Of a stretch of 64,000 nt of DNA, positions 41,015 to 48,575 are shown piece after piece. Origin of the DNA: Peristeroidobacter agariperforans (lineage in GTDB: Bacteria > Pseudomonadota > Gammaproteobacteria > Steroidobacterales > Steroidobacteraceae); NCBI RefSeq assembly GCF_004138335.1, contig NZ_RYFW01000002.1:291501-355500 (forward strand). The letters run 5' to 3'. The position numbers and the translations under genes are program-made. Positions within the stretch are counted from its first letter, which is position 1. The number at the start of each line of letters is the position of its first letter. The notes beneath the pieces are model-generated. The model saw only the letters and a list, made by a program, of their open reading frames with translations, was not told the origin of the DNA and did no database searches.

Positions 41015-42018
41015 TGCTGCTCCTCGTCGCCGTACGCCGTTTCGAGCGCGCTGGCGGAGATGCCCAGTTCGTTCAAGTAACGAGCGAGGGCGTCGGAATA
41101 GCCATGAGTCAACAGAATTCTGCCTGCGCCGGTTGCTTTGAATGTTTCGATGAGACCCGGCCAATCGACATGGTCTGAAAGAACAAAGCCGCGGTCATAG
41201 CCGCGCCGGCGACGGTTGCCGCGCACGCGCATCCACCCCGAGCAGAAGCCGCTAGAGTGATCGCCGAAGCGTCGCATCCATGGCGTGCCGGCGGCGCTCG
41301 GCGGGGCAATGATGAGTGCGCCTTTATAGTCAGTTTTGCTCTGCCCCGTAACAGGCATGGCCGGCAGCATTTCGACGCCCTGGTGCCGATACACCTCGGT
41401 GAGGACGCTGACCGCGCCGTGCAAATAAACGGTTTCGTCGGTGAACGCCCGCAGCTCGGCCAGCACGCGTTGCGCTTTGCCGAGCGCGTAACAGAACAGC
41501 ACCGACGCGAGTCCGCGTTCGCGATTGGCGCGCCACCAATCGAAAATTTCTTCGACCACTTCGCCGGTGGGCTGCCATTGATACACCGGCAGCGCGAAAG
41601 TCGCTTCGCTGATGAAGACGTTGCACGGCAGGGGCTCGAACGCCGCACACGTTGGGTCGGGCTGCCGTTTGTAGTCGCCGGACACAACCCACACCTGACC
41701 CTCGTGCTCGATGCGCAACTGCGCCGAGCCGAGAATGTGACCGGCGGGATGCAATGAAATCGTGGTAGCGCCGAGCAGCAGCTGCTCGCCGTACTTCAGT
41801 GGCATCGGATGATGATCCGTGCCCAGGCGATGGCGCGCGATAGCCATGCCCGGCTCTGCAACGAAATAGCGCGCGCTGCCATGGCGCAGATGATCGCCAT
41901 GCGCATGCGTGATGACGGCCGTGTCTACGGGCCGCCAGGGATCGATATGAAATCCCCCGGCCGGACAATAAAGGCCGTTTTCTGTCACGGTCACCAGCGG
42001 CGGCGGCATTGCGGACAT
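41011..42018 (-). CDS. Ligase-associated MBL-fold DNA exonuclease
   Basis: A 335-residue metallo-beta-lactamase-fold protein. The metal motif HAHGDH is at residues 38-43, with further histidines in HPAGHILGSAQ and the aspartate in VVSGDYK, then SDHVDWPGL. This matches the exonuclease family found beside ATP-dependent DNA ligases. It is thought to trim DNA ends before sealing. ATG 42018 is chosen, 19 bases past the UdgX stop; an earlier start would overlap that gene. Its stop overlaps the ligase start. Confidence 0.9.
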   Translation of the reverse strand: MSAMPPPLVTVTENGLYCPAGGFHIDPWRPVDTAVITHAHGDHLRHGSARYFVAEPGMAIARHRLGTDHHPMPLKYGEQLLLGATTISLHPAGHILGSAQLRIEHEGQVWVVSGDYKRQPDPTCAAFEPLPCNVFISEATFALPVYQWQPTGEVVEEIFDWWRANRERGLASVLFCYALGKAQRVLAELRAFTDETVYLHGAVSVLTEVYRHQGVEMLPAMPVTGQSKTDYKGALIIAPPSAAGTPWMRRFGDHSSGFCSGWMRVRGNRRRRGYDRGFVLSDHVDWPGLIETFKATGAGRILLTHGYSDALARYLNELGISASALETAYGDEEQQ

Positions 42019-42037
42019 TTGTAGAGCAAGCGCGCCG

Positions 42038-43414
42038 TCAGGCGGCGAGTTCCCGAGCACGACGCAAGTCGTCCACCAGGTGAGAGCTCAGTTGCCCGGC
42101 ATTCGACGGATCGGCCCGCAGAATGGCCGATGGATGGTAGGTGCACACAATTTGCGCTCCGCTGGCGTGCGGAATTTGCAACTGACGCGCCGATTCGATG
42201 GAGTCGGTCAGGCCGGCGAGCGCGCGTAGTGCCGACGCGCCAAGGGCGACGATGATGCGAGGCTTGACCTGCGACACTTCGGCGTCGAGCCAGTGATTGC
42301 ACGCGGCGACTTCCGAAGCATCCGGCCGCTTATGCAATCGACGCTTGCCGCGCGGCTGCCATTTGAAATGTTTGACGGCATTCGTGATGTACAGCTCGCT
42401 GCGCTCGAGGCCGGCGGTTTTCAGTGCGCTATCGAGCACACGGCCCGCCGGGCCGACGAACGGGCGGCCGCGCAGGTCTTCTTCATCGCCGGGCTGCTCG
42501 CCGACCAGCATGATGGTTGCCGACGTAGAGCCTTCGCCGAGCACGGCTTGGGTGGCGTGACGCCAGATATCGCATCGGCGGCAAGCGGACGGTCCGCCGG
42601 AATGATCGGGCAAGTCGGCCAGCGCGCGCTGCATGGCTCGGGCTTTGGCAAGCTCCAGGTCCATCGCTTCACGCTGTCGTTGGGCAAAGCTCGCCTGACC
42701 ATCGCGCAACAGCGTTTGAATCTCGACCGATTCGGGCAAGTTGCGCCAGTATCGCTGCGGCATCTCGCGTCGCATCGCCGGCGGGTTGATGCGAGACACG
42801 TTGCAGATGTTTCGATAGTACGTGCGCCATAAGCCTTCGTGGGCATCCGCTTTGGGCAGCGTCGACTTGTCCGGCGTCTCGACGAACTGCAATTCGCCGT
42901 TCTGCCACAGCGCGGTGCCGCCCGGCGTGGCGATCATCCATTCCATGTTGGGAAACCGCTTGCAGAAGAAGCCCACACCCCGACGCAGGATGTCGTGAGT
43001 CGGCTCGAACCACGCGAAGTACTTCGTTTCGCCGTGCTCGTCGGTCATCTCGCGGAAGCGCACGAACGCGTGCATCTTGTGCACTTCGCGATTCACCGCG
43101 CTTTCCATTTGCACGGCGCGGTGTACGTCAGGATCGGCGGCATCTTCGAGGAGGCGCGGCTGTCGCAGCGAACGCCACGCGAGGCGATACATCAAATCCC
43201 ACCGGCCGTCGTGACGATAGCAACTGAGCGCTTCGAGCAATTCCATCAGCTGCCGCGACAATCTCAAAGCCGCGGAGGCTGCGATGGAGGGCGCCAGCGG
43301 CTCGAAATGCTGGCCGAGTCGCCACTCCATTTCCTCAGGCGCGATGCCTGCAGACAATAGCGGGCGCGCCACATCGCGCCATTGCGTGAATCCTTGTACG
43401 CAGGCTGAGTACAT
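42038..43414 (-). CDS. udgX: UdgX-type uracil-DNA glycosylase fused to DUF4130 domain
   Basis: A 458-residue fusion. Residues 1-235 are the DUF4130 domain found with repair-type radical SAM proteins. Residues 275-458 are a family 4-like uracil-DNA glycosylase with iron-sulfur cysteines (ACRRCDIW) and the active-site block GEQPGDEED at 305-313. The UdgX-specific insert KRRLHKRP carries histidine 361, the residue that in studied UdgX proteins bonds covalently to the site left by uracil. The late motif YHPSAILR is present. The start is ATG 43414, two bases after the radical SAM stop. It probably traps or removes uracil from DNA. Confidence 0.93.
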   Translation of the reverse strand: MYSACVQGFTQWRDVARPLLSAGIAPEEMEWRLGQHFEPLAPSIAASAALRLSRQLMELLEALSCYRHDGRWDLMYRLAWRSLRQPRLLEDAADPDVHRAVQMESAVNREVHKMHAFVRFREMTDEHGETKYFAWFEPTHDILRRGVGFFCKRFPNMEWMIATPGGTALWQNGELQFVETPDKSTLPKADAHEGLWRTYYRNICNVSRINPPAMRREMPQRYWRNLPESVEIQTLLRDGQASFAQRQREAMDLELAKARAMQRALADLPDHSGGPSACRRCDIWRHATQAVLGEGSTSATIMLVGEQPGDEEDLRGRPFVGPAGRVLDSALKTAGLERSELYITNAVKHFKWQPRGKRRLHKRPDASEVAACNHWLDAEVSQVKPRIIVALGASALRALAGLTDSIESARQLQIPHASGAQIVCTYHPSAILRADPSNAGQLSSHLVDDLRRARELAA

Positions 43415-43416
43415 CG

Positions 43417-44637
43417 TCAGAACAACGATTGCTGTTCCGGCGCGCCGATCAGTGCACCCCGCAAGCCGTCGGAGCTGCGATCGCTTTGCCGCGGCCGATA
43501 GTCGGCCGTACAAATGAAGTGGCGGGCGCGCTTCAGTGTTGCGCCGAGTGTTTTCAGATCCTCGTAACGCAGCTTGCGGTGGCGACGCGAGCTGATGATG
43601 CGATCGACTACTCGCACGCCGAGCCCTGGTACTCGCAGGAGCAAGTGACGATCGGCCGTGTTTACATCGACCGGGAATTGCTGCCGATTCGCCAGGGCCC
43701 AGGTCGTCTTTGGATCCACGCTCAAATCCAGCTTGCCGCCGGGCATGGCCTGCGCGAGTTCGCCGACCGAGAATTCGTAGTAACGCATCAGCCAATCGGC
43801 TTGATACAAGCGGTGCTCGCGCATCAGCGGCGGTGCGCGATTCGGCAGACGCGCGGAGGCGCGTTGAATCGGACTGAATGCCGAGTAATAGATCCGACGC
43901 AGCTTGTACGAGCGATACAGCGTATCCGCCGTCTCGATGATGGACGCGTCGGAGCTCTCGTCGGCGCCAACGATCAGCTGCGTGCTCTGGCCTGCGGGAG
44001 AAAAGCGCGGGGCCTTCGCGCCGCCGTCCGCTTTCTCGTCGAGCTTCAGTCGAATTTCGCCCATGGCGCGCTTGATGGAGACATCGCTCTTTTCCGGCGC
44101 CAGGGTCGTGAGCGCTTCACGGGTCGGCAGTTCGATGTTGACGCTCAATCGGTCGGCATAACGGCCGGCCGCTTCGACCAATTCGGGGCTCGCTTCCGGA
44201 ATGGTCTTCAAATGAATGTAGCCGCGAAACTCGTGCACTTCGCGCAGCGTGCGAGCCACTGCCACCAACTGCTCCATCGTGTAGTCGGCGTTGCGGATGA
44301 TGCCGGAGCTGAGGAACAGGCCTTCGATGTAGTTGCGCCGATAGAACGAGAGCGTCAGATCGACCACTTCCGGCACCGAGAAGCGTGCTCGTGGGATGTC
44401 GCTCGATCTTCGATTGATGCAGTAAAGGCAATCGTACAGGCAGAAGTTGGTCAGCAGGATCTTCAGCAGCGACACGCAGCGGCCGTCGGGTGTGTAGCTG
44501 TGACAGATGCCCATGCCTGTGGTCGAGCCCATGCCTTTGCCCGGAGCCGCGCTGCGTTTGGGCGCGCCGCTGCTGGCGCACGAAGCGTCGTATTTCGCGG
44601 CATCGGCCAGGATGGCCAGCTTGGTTTCCAGATCCAT
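43417..44637 (-). CDS. Radical SAM protein of the UdgX-linked DNA repair/modification family
   Basis: A 406-residue protein read from ATG 44637. The radical SAM cluster motif is C66xxxC70xxC73 (NFCLYDCLYCINR). The C-terminal third has a helix-hairpin-helix DNA-binding motif (VDVNTADRHLLLRVPGLGVR). Two further cysteines (ICHSY, GRCVS) lie before the cluster. This family always occurs with DUF4130 or UdgX proteins, and the reaction is unknown. It is the first gene of the four-gene repair operon. A LexA-like box and a promoter-like arrangement lie just before the start, with no ribosome binding site between. Confidence 0.92.
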   Translation of the reverse strand: MDLETKLAILADAAKYDASCASSGAPKRSAAPGKGMGSTTGMGICHSYTPDGRCVSLLKILLTNFCLYDCLYCINRRSSDIPRARFSVPEVVDLTLSFYRRNYIEGLFLSSGIIRNADYTMEQLVAVARTLREVHEFRGYIHLKTIPEASPELVEAAGRYADRLSVNIELPTREALTTLAPEKSDVSIKRAMGEIRLKLDEKADGGAKAPRFSPAGQSTQLIVGADESSDASIIETADTLYRSYKLRRIYYSAFSPIQRASARLPNRAPPLMREHRLYQADWLMRYYEFSVGELAQAMPGGKLDLSVDPKTTWALANRQQFPVDVNTADRHLLLRVPGLGVRVVDRIISSRRHRKLRYEDLKTLGATLKRARHFICTADYRPRQSDRSSDGLRGALIGAPEQQSLF

Positions 44638-44676
44638 GTCTGGCTGTATATACAGCTCGCAACCGTGGCGCAAGCT
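44638..44676 (-). promoter_or_regulatory. Candidate sigma-70 promoter with LexA-like box (repair operon)
   Basis: On the minus strand TTGCGC and TATACA are separated by 17 bases; TATACA ends seven bases before the ATG, so transcription could begin at the start codon itself (leaderless mRNA). Overlapping the -10 element is a CTG-N10-CAG site at 44640-44655 (plus strand CTGGCTGTATATACAG), which matches 13 of 16 bases of the E. coli LexA box. Binding there would block polymerase. The motif is seen, and function is inferred. Confidence 0.55.
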
Positions 44677-44712
44677 CGCGGCGCCCCTGTCAGGGGAACG
44701 TCTTCAACTCAC

Positions 44713-44740
44713 AAAAAACTGGCAGCTTTCAGCGCTGAAA
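44713..44740 (-). terminator. Weak terminator candidate after the Lrp-type gene
   Basis: On the minus strand a CAGC/GCTG stem at the end of the gene, inside the palindrome TTTCAGCGCTGAAA (44727-44740), is followed by CCAG and a run of six T. The stem is short, so confidence is low. Confidence 0.35.
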
Positions 44741-45175
44741 CTTGGTGGACAGGACGATGGAGGAGGTGGTGCGTTCGACGCCGTCCAGCTCGCCGATGGA
44801 GTCGATCAGTTCGTCCATGTCGGTGATGGAGTCGGTGACCGCCAGCGCCATCAGATCGAATGCGCCGCTGACGGCCTGCAGAACGCGCACGTCTTTGAGC
44901 TTGCGGACTTCGCGCTCGACCTGGCTTGCGTGCTTCGGCTTCACCGTGATCATGACGTAGGCGTGCACGGCGCCGCGTTCCTGCGTCTCCGACAGGCGCA
45001 CCGAATAGCCCGTGATCACCTTGGATCGCTCCAGCCGTTCCAGCCGACTCTGCACGGTGGTACGCGACAGCCCGAGGCTGCGGGCGAGGGCGGCGGTCGG
45101 GGCGCGAGCGTTCTCGCGCAACAGCGCAATCAGTTGCTGGTCGATGGAGTCGAGAGGTTGCGGGCGCGGCTTCAT
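44729..45175 (-). CDS. Lrp/AsnC family transcriptional regulator
   Basis: A 148-residue regulator read from ATG 45175. The N-terminal helix-turn-helix is clear (IDQQLIALLRENARAPTAAL, then LSRTTVQSRLERLER), followed by the RAM/AsnC ligand domain (AYVMITVKPKHASQVEREVR, then VSGAFDLMALAVTDS). Lrp-type proteins respond to amino acids. It is divergent from two lysine-degradation genes across 119 bases, so it is probably their regulator, perhaps sensing lysine or an intermediate. Confidence 0.93.
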   Translation of the reverse strand: MKPRPQPLDSIDQQLIALLRENARAPTAALARSLGLSRTTVQSRLERLERSKVITGYSVRLSETQERGAVHAYVMITVKPKHASQVEREVRKLKDVRVLQAVSGAFDLMALAVTDSITDMDELIDSIGELDGVERTTSSIVLSTKFQR

Positions 45176-45294
45176 GCGAAAACGATCATGGCTTCGGCGA
45201 AATGACGAATGGAACCGACAAAACGCCGAAACATTGCCCACTGCTCGGCGCTTTGGCAATACCCGCTGGCGCGGACCCTGCCGACAATGCCCGG
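45176..45294. promoter_or_regulatory. Divergent control region, Lrp-type gene and lysine catabolism genes
   Basis: Two inverted repeats are visible: TTCGGCG (45193-45199) with CGCCGAA (45224-45230), and ATTGCC (45233-45238) with GGCAAT (45255-45260). These are candidate regulator sites in the shared promoter. No clear -35/-10 pair was identified. Confidence 0.4.
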
Positions 45295-46371
45295 ATGAAA
45301 CACATTGTCGTTGCAGGCGCCGGCAAGATCGGCGTCACCATTGCCGATATGCTCGCCGCCAGCGGCGACTATCGCGTCACCCTGGCGGATCGCGCGGTGG
45401 GCCGTTTCGACGGACTGAACCCATCCATCGTGACCAAGGCGGTCGACGTTACCAATCCGCGCGAGCTGAGCGGTCTGCTCAAGGGCAGTTTCGCGGTGCT
45501 GAGCGCGGTGCCGTTCAACCTGACTGGCGACATCGCCGTCGCGGCCAAGGAAGCCGGCGCTCACTATCTCGATCTCACCGAAGACGTGGCGACGACGCGC
45601 AAGGTGAAGCGCCTGGCGGAAGGTGCGCAGACGGCGTTCATTCCCCAGTGCGGCCTGGCGCCGGGCTTCATCACCATCGCGGCTTACGATCTGATCCGCC
45701 GCTTCGACACACTGCACGACGTGCGCATGCGAGTCGGCGCGCTGCCCAAGTTCCCGTCGAACGCGCTCAACTACAACCTGACCTGGAGCACCGAAGGGCT
45801 GATCAACGAGTATTGCGAGCCCTGCGAAGCCATCGTCAACGGCGAGCGCCGCGAAGTGCCGCCGATGGAAGAGCTCGAGGAGTTCGCGCTCGACGGTGTG
45901 ACTTATGAGGCGTTCAATACGTCGGGCGGCTTGGGTTCGTTGTGCGAGACCTTGAACGGCAAGGTGCGCAATCTGAACTACCGCACGATTCGCTATCCCG
46001 GCCACGCCGCCATCATGAAGGCGCTGCTCAACGATCTGCGTCTGCGCGACCGTCGCGATGTGCTCAAGGACATCCTGGAGAACGCGCTGCCGGCGACGTT
46101 GCAGGATGTGGTCATCGTGTTCGTGACGGTCAGCGGCAAGCGCAACGGCCAGCTCGTGCAGGACACATACGCGAACAAGATCTACAGCGCCGAGATCGGC
46201 GGTGTGATGCGTAGCGCAATTCAGATTACGACGGCGGCGGGGATCACGGGCGTGCTCGATCTGCTCGCGACCGGGAAGATTGCCGATCGCGGCTTCATTC
46301 GACAGGAAGATATCGATCTGAATACGTTCCTGGCGAATCGCTTCGGGCGCGCCTACGCGCCCCGCTCGTAA
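45295..46371 (+). CDS. Saccharopine dehydrogenase family protein
   Basis: A 358-residue protein from ATG 45295. The Rossmann motif GAGKIG opens the protein (HIVVAGAGKIGVTIADMLAA). A saccharopine-dehydrogenase C-terminal region follows (LPKFPSNALNYNLTWSTEGL, then EELEEFALDGVTYEAFNTSG). It would split saccharopine into glutamate and alpha-aminoadipate semialdehyde, or make related aminoadipate conversions. The following gene, nine bases later, encodes an ALDH7-type dehydrogenase for that semialdehyde, which supports the assignment. Confidence 0.9.
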   Translation: MKHIVVAGAGKIGVTIADMLAASGDYRVTLADRAVGRFDGLNPSIVTKAVDVTNPRELSGLLKGSFAVLSAVPFNLTGDIAVAAKEAGAHYLDLTEDVATTRKVKRLAEGAQTAFIPQCGLAPGFITIAAYDLIRRFDTLHDVRMRVGALPKFPSNALNYNLTWSTEGLINEYCEPCEAIVNGERREVPPMEELEEFALDGVTYEAFNTSGGLGSLCETLNGKVRNLNYRTIRYPGHAAIMKALLNDLRLRDRRDVLKDILENALPATLQDVVIVFVTVSGKRNGQLVQDTYANKIYSAEIGGVMRSAIQITTAAGITGVLDLLATGKIADRGFIRQEDIDLNTFLANRFGRAYAPRS

Positions 46372-46380
46372 GGCATCAAC

Positions 46381-47901
46381 ATGACTAATTTGACCGTTGT
46401 CCAGGACGTGGCTGCGACATTGTCGCGGCTCGGTGTGCCGGCTGAGCGTGTGAGCGGCGGCAGCTTGATCGCGCGCTCGCCGATCAGCGGCGACATCGTC
46501 GGCCGGCTGCAAGAATGCTCTGCTCAGGAAGCCGGTGAGCAAATCGAACGCGCGCACCAAGCGTTCCTCGCGTGGCGCGCAGTGCCAGCGCCGAAGCGCG
46601 GCGAGCTGGTGCGTTTGTTTGGTGAAGAACTGCGCGCGGCGCGTGAAGATCTGGGGCGTCTCGTCACGCTCGAGGCGGGCAAGATCCTGTCCGAAGGGCA
46701 GGGCGAAGTGCAGGAGATGATCGACATTTGCGATTACGCGGTCGGTCTGTCGCGGCAGCTGTTCGGTCTCACGATTGCGTCCGAACGCGCCGAGCATCGC
46801 TTGATGGAGAACTGGCACCCGCTGGGCGTCGTCGGCGTGATCTCCGCATTCAACTTTCCAGTCGCCGTGTGGGCATGGAACGCGACGCTGGCGCTGGTTT
46901 GCGGCAACTCCGTCGTGTGGAAGCCGTCGGAGAAAACTCCGCTGACCGCACTTGCCGTGCAGACACTGTTCGAGCGCGCAGTTAAGAAATTCGGCGGAGT
47001 GCCCGAAGGCTTGTCGACTTTGTTGATCGGCGGCCGGGATGTCGGCGAGGTTCTGGTCGACCATCCGCGTGTTCCGTTGGTGTCGGCAACGGGCTCGACC
47101 CAGATGGGCCGAATGGTGGCTCCAAAGCTTGCTGCTCGCTTCGCTCGTGCCATTCTCGAACTGGGTGGCAACAATGGCGCAATCGTTTCTCCGACCGCCG
47201 ATATGGATCTGGCGCTGCGCGCCATTGCTTTCGGCGCGATGGGCACGGCAGGCCAGCGTTGCACGACTCTGCGCCGTTTGTTTGTTCACTCCGCCGTGTA
47301 CGACGACTGCGTGTCTCGACTGAAGAAGGTGTACGAGTCGGTCGCGATCGGCGATCCGCGGCGTCAGGATGTTCTGATCGGCCCGCTGGTAGACAAGCAG
47401 TCCTATCAGGCCATGCAGCAGTCGCTGCAGCAGGCCACCGCCATTGGCGGCAAGGTCGTCGGCGGCACGCGTGTCGCGCCGGACTTGGGCGACGACGCCT
47501 ATTACGTTCGCCCCGCGCTGGTCGAAGTGAGCTCGCAGGACGATGTGGTGCGCCGAGAAACGTTTGCTCCGATCCTGTACGTGATGAAGTACGAAAACCT
47601 GCAGGAAGCCGTTCGTCTGCACAACGACGTGCCGCAAGGCTTGTCTTCGTGCATCTTCACCAATGATCTGCGCGAGGCGGAATATTTCCTGTCGGCGCTT
47701 GGCTCGGACTGCGGTATCGCCAACGTCAACATCGGTCCTTCGGGCGCCGAAATCGGCGGCGCGTTCGGCGGCGAGAAAGAAACGGGCGGCGGTCGAGAGG
47801 CCGGCTCGGATTGCTGGAAAGGCTACATGCGCCGTGCGACCAACACGATCAACTACGGCTCGCGTCTGCCGCTGGCACAGGGCGTGAAGTTCGATATCTG
47901 A
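46381..47901 (+). CDS. Alpha-aminoadipate semialdehyde dehydrogenase (ALDH7 family)
   Basis: A 506-residue NAD-dependent aldehyde dehydrogenase. The catalytic glutamate is in LELGGNNGA and the nucleophile cysteine in GTAGQRCTTLRR, with the cofactor region GSTQMGRMVAPKLA. The sequence is of the ALDH7 type (antiquitin, AmaB), which oxidises alpha-aminoadipate semialdehyde to alpha-aminoadipate. Together with the saccharopine dehydrogenase this gives the last steps of the saccharopine lysine route. No lysine-ketoglutarate reductase gene is in the window. Confidence 0.92.
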   Translation: MTNLTVVQDVAATLSRLGVPAERVSGGSLIARSPISGDIVGRLQECSAQEAGEQIERAHQAFLAWRAVPAPKRGELVRLFGEELRAAREDLGRLVTLEAGKILSEGQGEVQEMIDICDYAVGLSRQLFGLTIASERAEHRLMENWHPLGVVGVISAFNFPVAVWAWNATLALVCGNSVVWKPSEKTPLTALAVQTLFERAVKKFGGVPEGLSTLLIGGRDVGEVLVDHPRVPLVSATGSTQMGRMVAPKLAARFARAILELGGNNGAIVSPTADMDLALRAIAFGAMGTAGQRCTTLRRLFVHSAVYDDCVSRLKKVYESVAIGDPRRQDVLIGPLVDKQSYQAMQQSLQQATAIGGKVVGGTRVAPDLGDDAYYVRPALVEVSSQDDVVRRETFAPILYVMKYENLQEAVRLHNDVPQGLSSCIFTNDLREAEYFLSALGSDCGIANVNIGPSGAEIGGAFGGEKETGGGREAGSDCWKGYMRRATNTINYGSRLPLAQGVKFDI

Positions 47902-47910
47902 GCTGACGCG

Positions 47911-47939
47911 GTGGCGGCGCTCAAGATTGGCGCCGCCAC
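47911..47939. terminator. Hairpin after the aldehyde dehydrogenase gene
   Basis: GTGGCGGCGC and GCGCCGCCAC form a perfect 10-bp stem with a nine-base loop. It starts ten bases after the dehydrogenase stop and runs into the end of the convergent methyltransferase gene, so it may serve both transcripts. No T-run. Confidence 0.55.
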
Positions 47940-48520
47940 ACGATCAGCCGGTTGTTAGCCGGCATCGTGTGATCCCCCACCAGCTTGCAGCCGATGCTCT
48001 GCGCCAGGCCGTCAACGGCTTCGAAATCACGAATGCCGCTGAGCGCCGAGCGTTGTTTCAGCCAGCCATCGAACTCTCGGTTGCTGTCGCTGGTGTAGGC
48101 GCCGTTGTAATTGAACGGACCGTACACGGCGAGGATGCCGCCTGGCTCCAGCACACGATCGACCCCTGCGAAGAGTTGCTCTACCGCCGACCACGGCATG
48201 ATGTGTAGCGAGTTGGCGCTGAAGATTGCGTCGAAGCGCGCATCTGGCCACTGGCCCGTGACATCGAGCGTGAGCGGCGCCGGCAGATTCGGCAAAGCCG
48301 CTTCGTCCAGCCACATCCGGATGCCAGGCAAATTGTCTTCGACATCCGACGTTTGCCAAACGGCGTCGGGAAAAGCCGGGGCGAAATGCACCGCGTGCTG
48401 TCCGGTACCGCTGCCTACCTCCAGCACGCGGCGTCGATCTGGGAAATAGCCGCGCAGCACTTCGAGGATCGGACCTTGATTGCGCTCGCAGGCGGGCGCG
48501 AAGGGTTTGGAGGACGCCAT
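47921..48520 (-). CDS. DUF938 SAM-dependent methyltransferase-like protein
   Basis: A 199-residue protein of the DUF938 family. The SAM-binding glycine motif is VLEVGSGTGQHAVHFA, followed by the later strands FDAIFSANSLHIMPWSAVEQ and GGILAVYGPFNYNG. The start pattern SKPFAPACERNQGPILEVL is characteristic. The substrate is unknown. It is a single gene convergent with the lysine catabolism operon. Confidence 0.9.
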   Translation of the reverse strand: MASSKPFAPACERNQGPILEVLRGYFPDRRRVLEVGSGTGQHAVHFAPAFPDAVWQTSDVEDNLPGIRMWLDEAALPNLPAPLTLDVTGQWPDARFDAIFSANSLHIMPWSAVEQLFAGVDRVLEPGGILAVYGPFNYNGAYTSDSNREFDGWLKQRSALSGIRDFEAVDGLAQSIGCKLVGDHTMPANNRLIVWRRQS

Positions 48521-48575
48521 GACGGACTGGACTCGGGCGCAGTGATCGTGCGCCTAGTCTATGCCAGCGCTGCTG

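Noticed and set aside
45172-47637. An 821-codon open frame on the minus strand
   Set aside because: It is antisense to the saccharopine and aldehyde dehydrogenase genes; its translation is rich in R, H and Q without domains, as expected for the shadow of high-GC genes.
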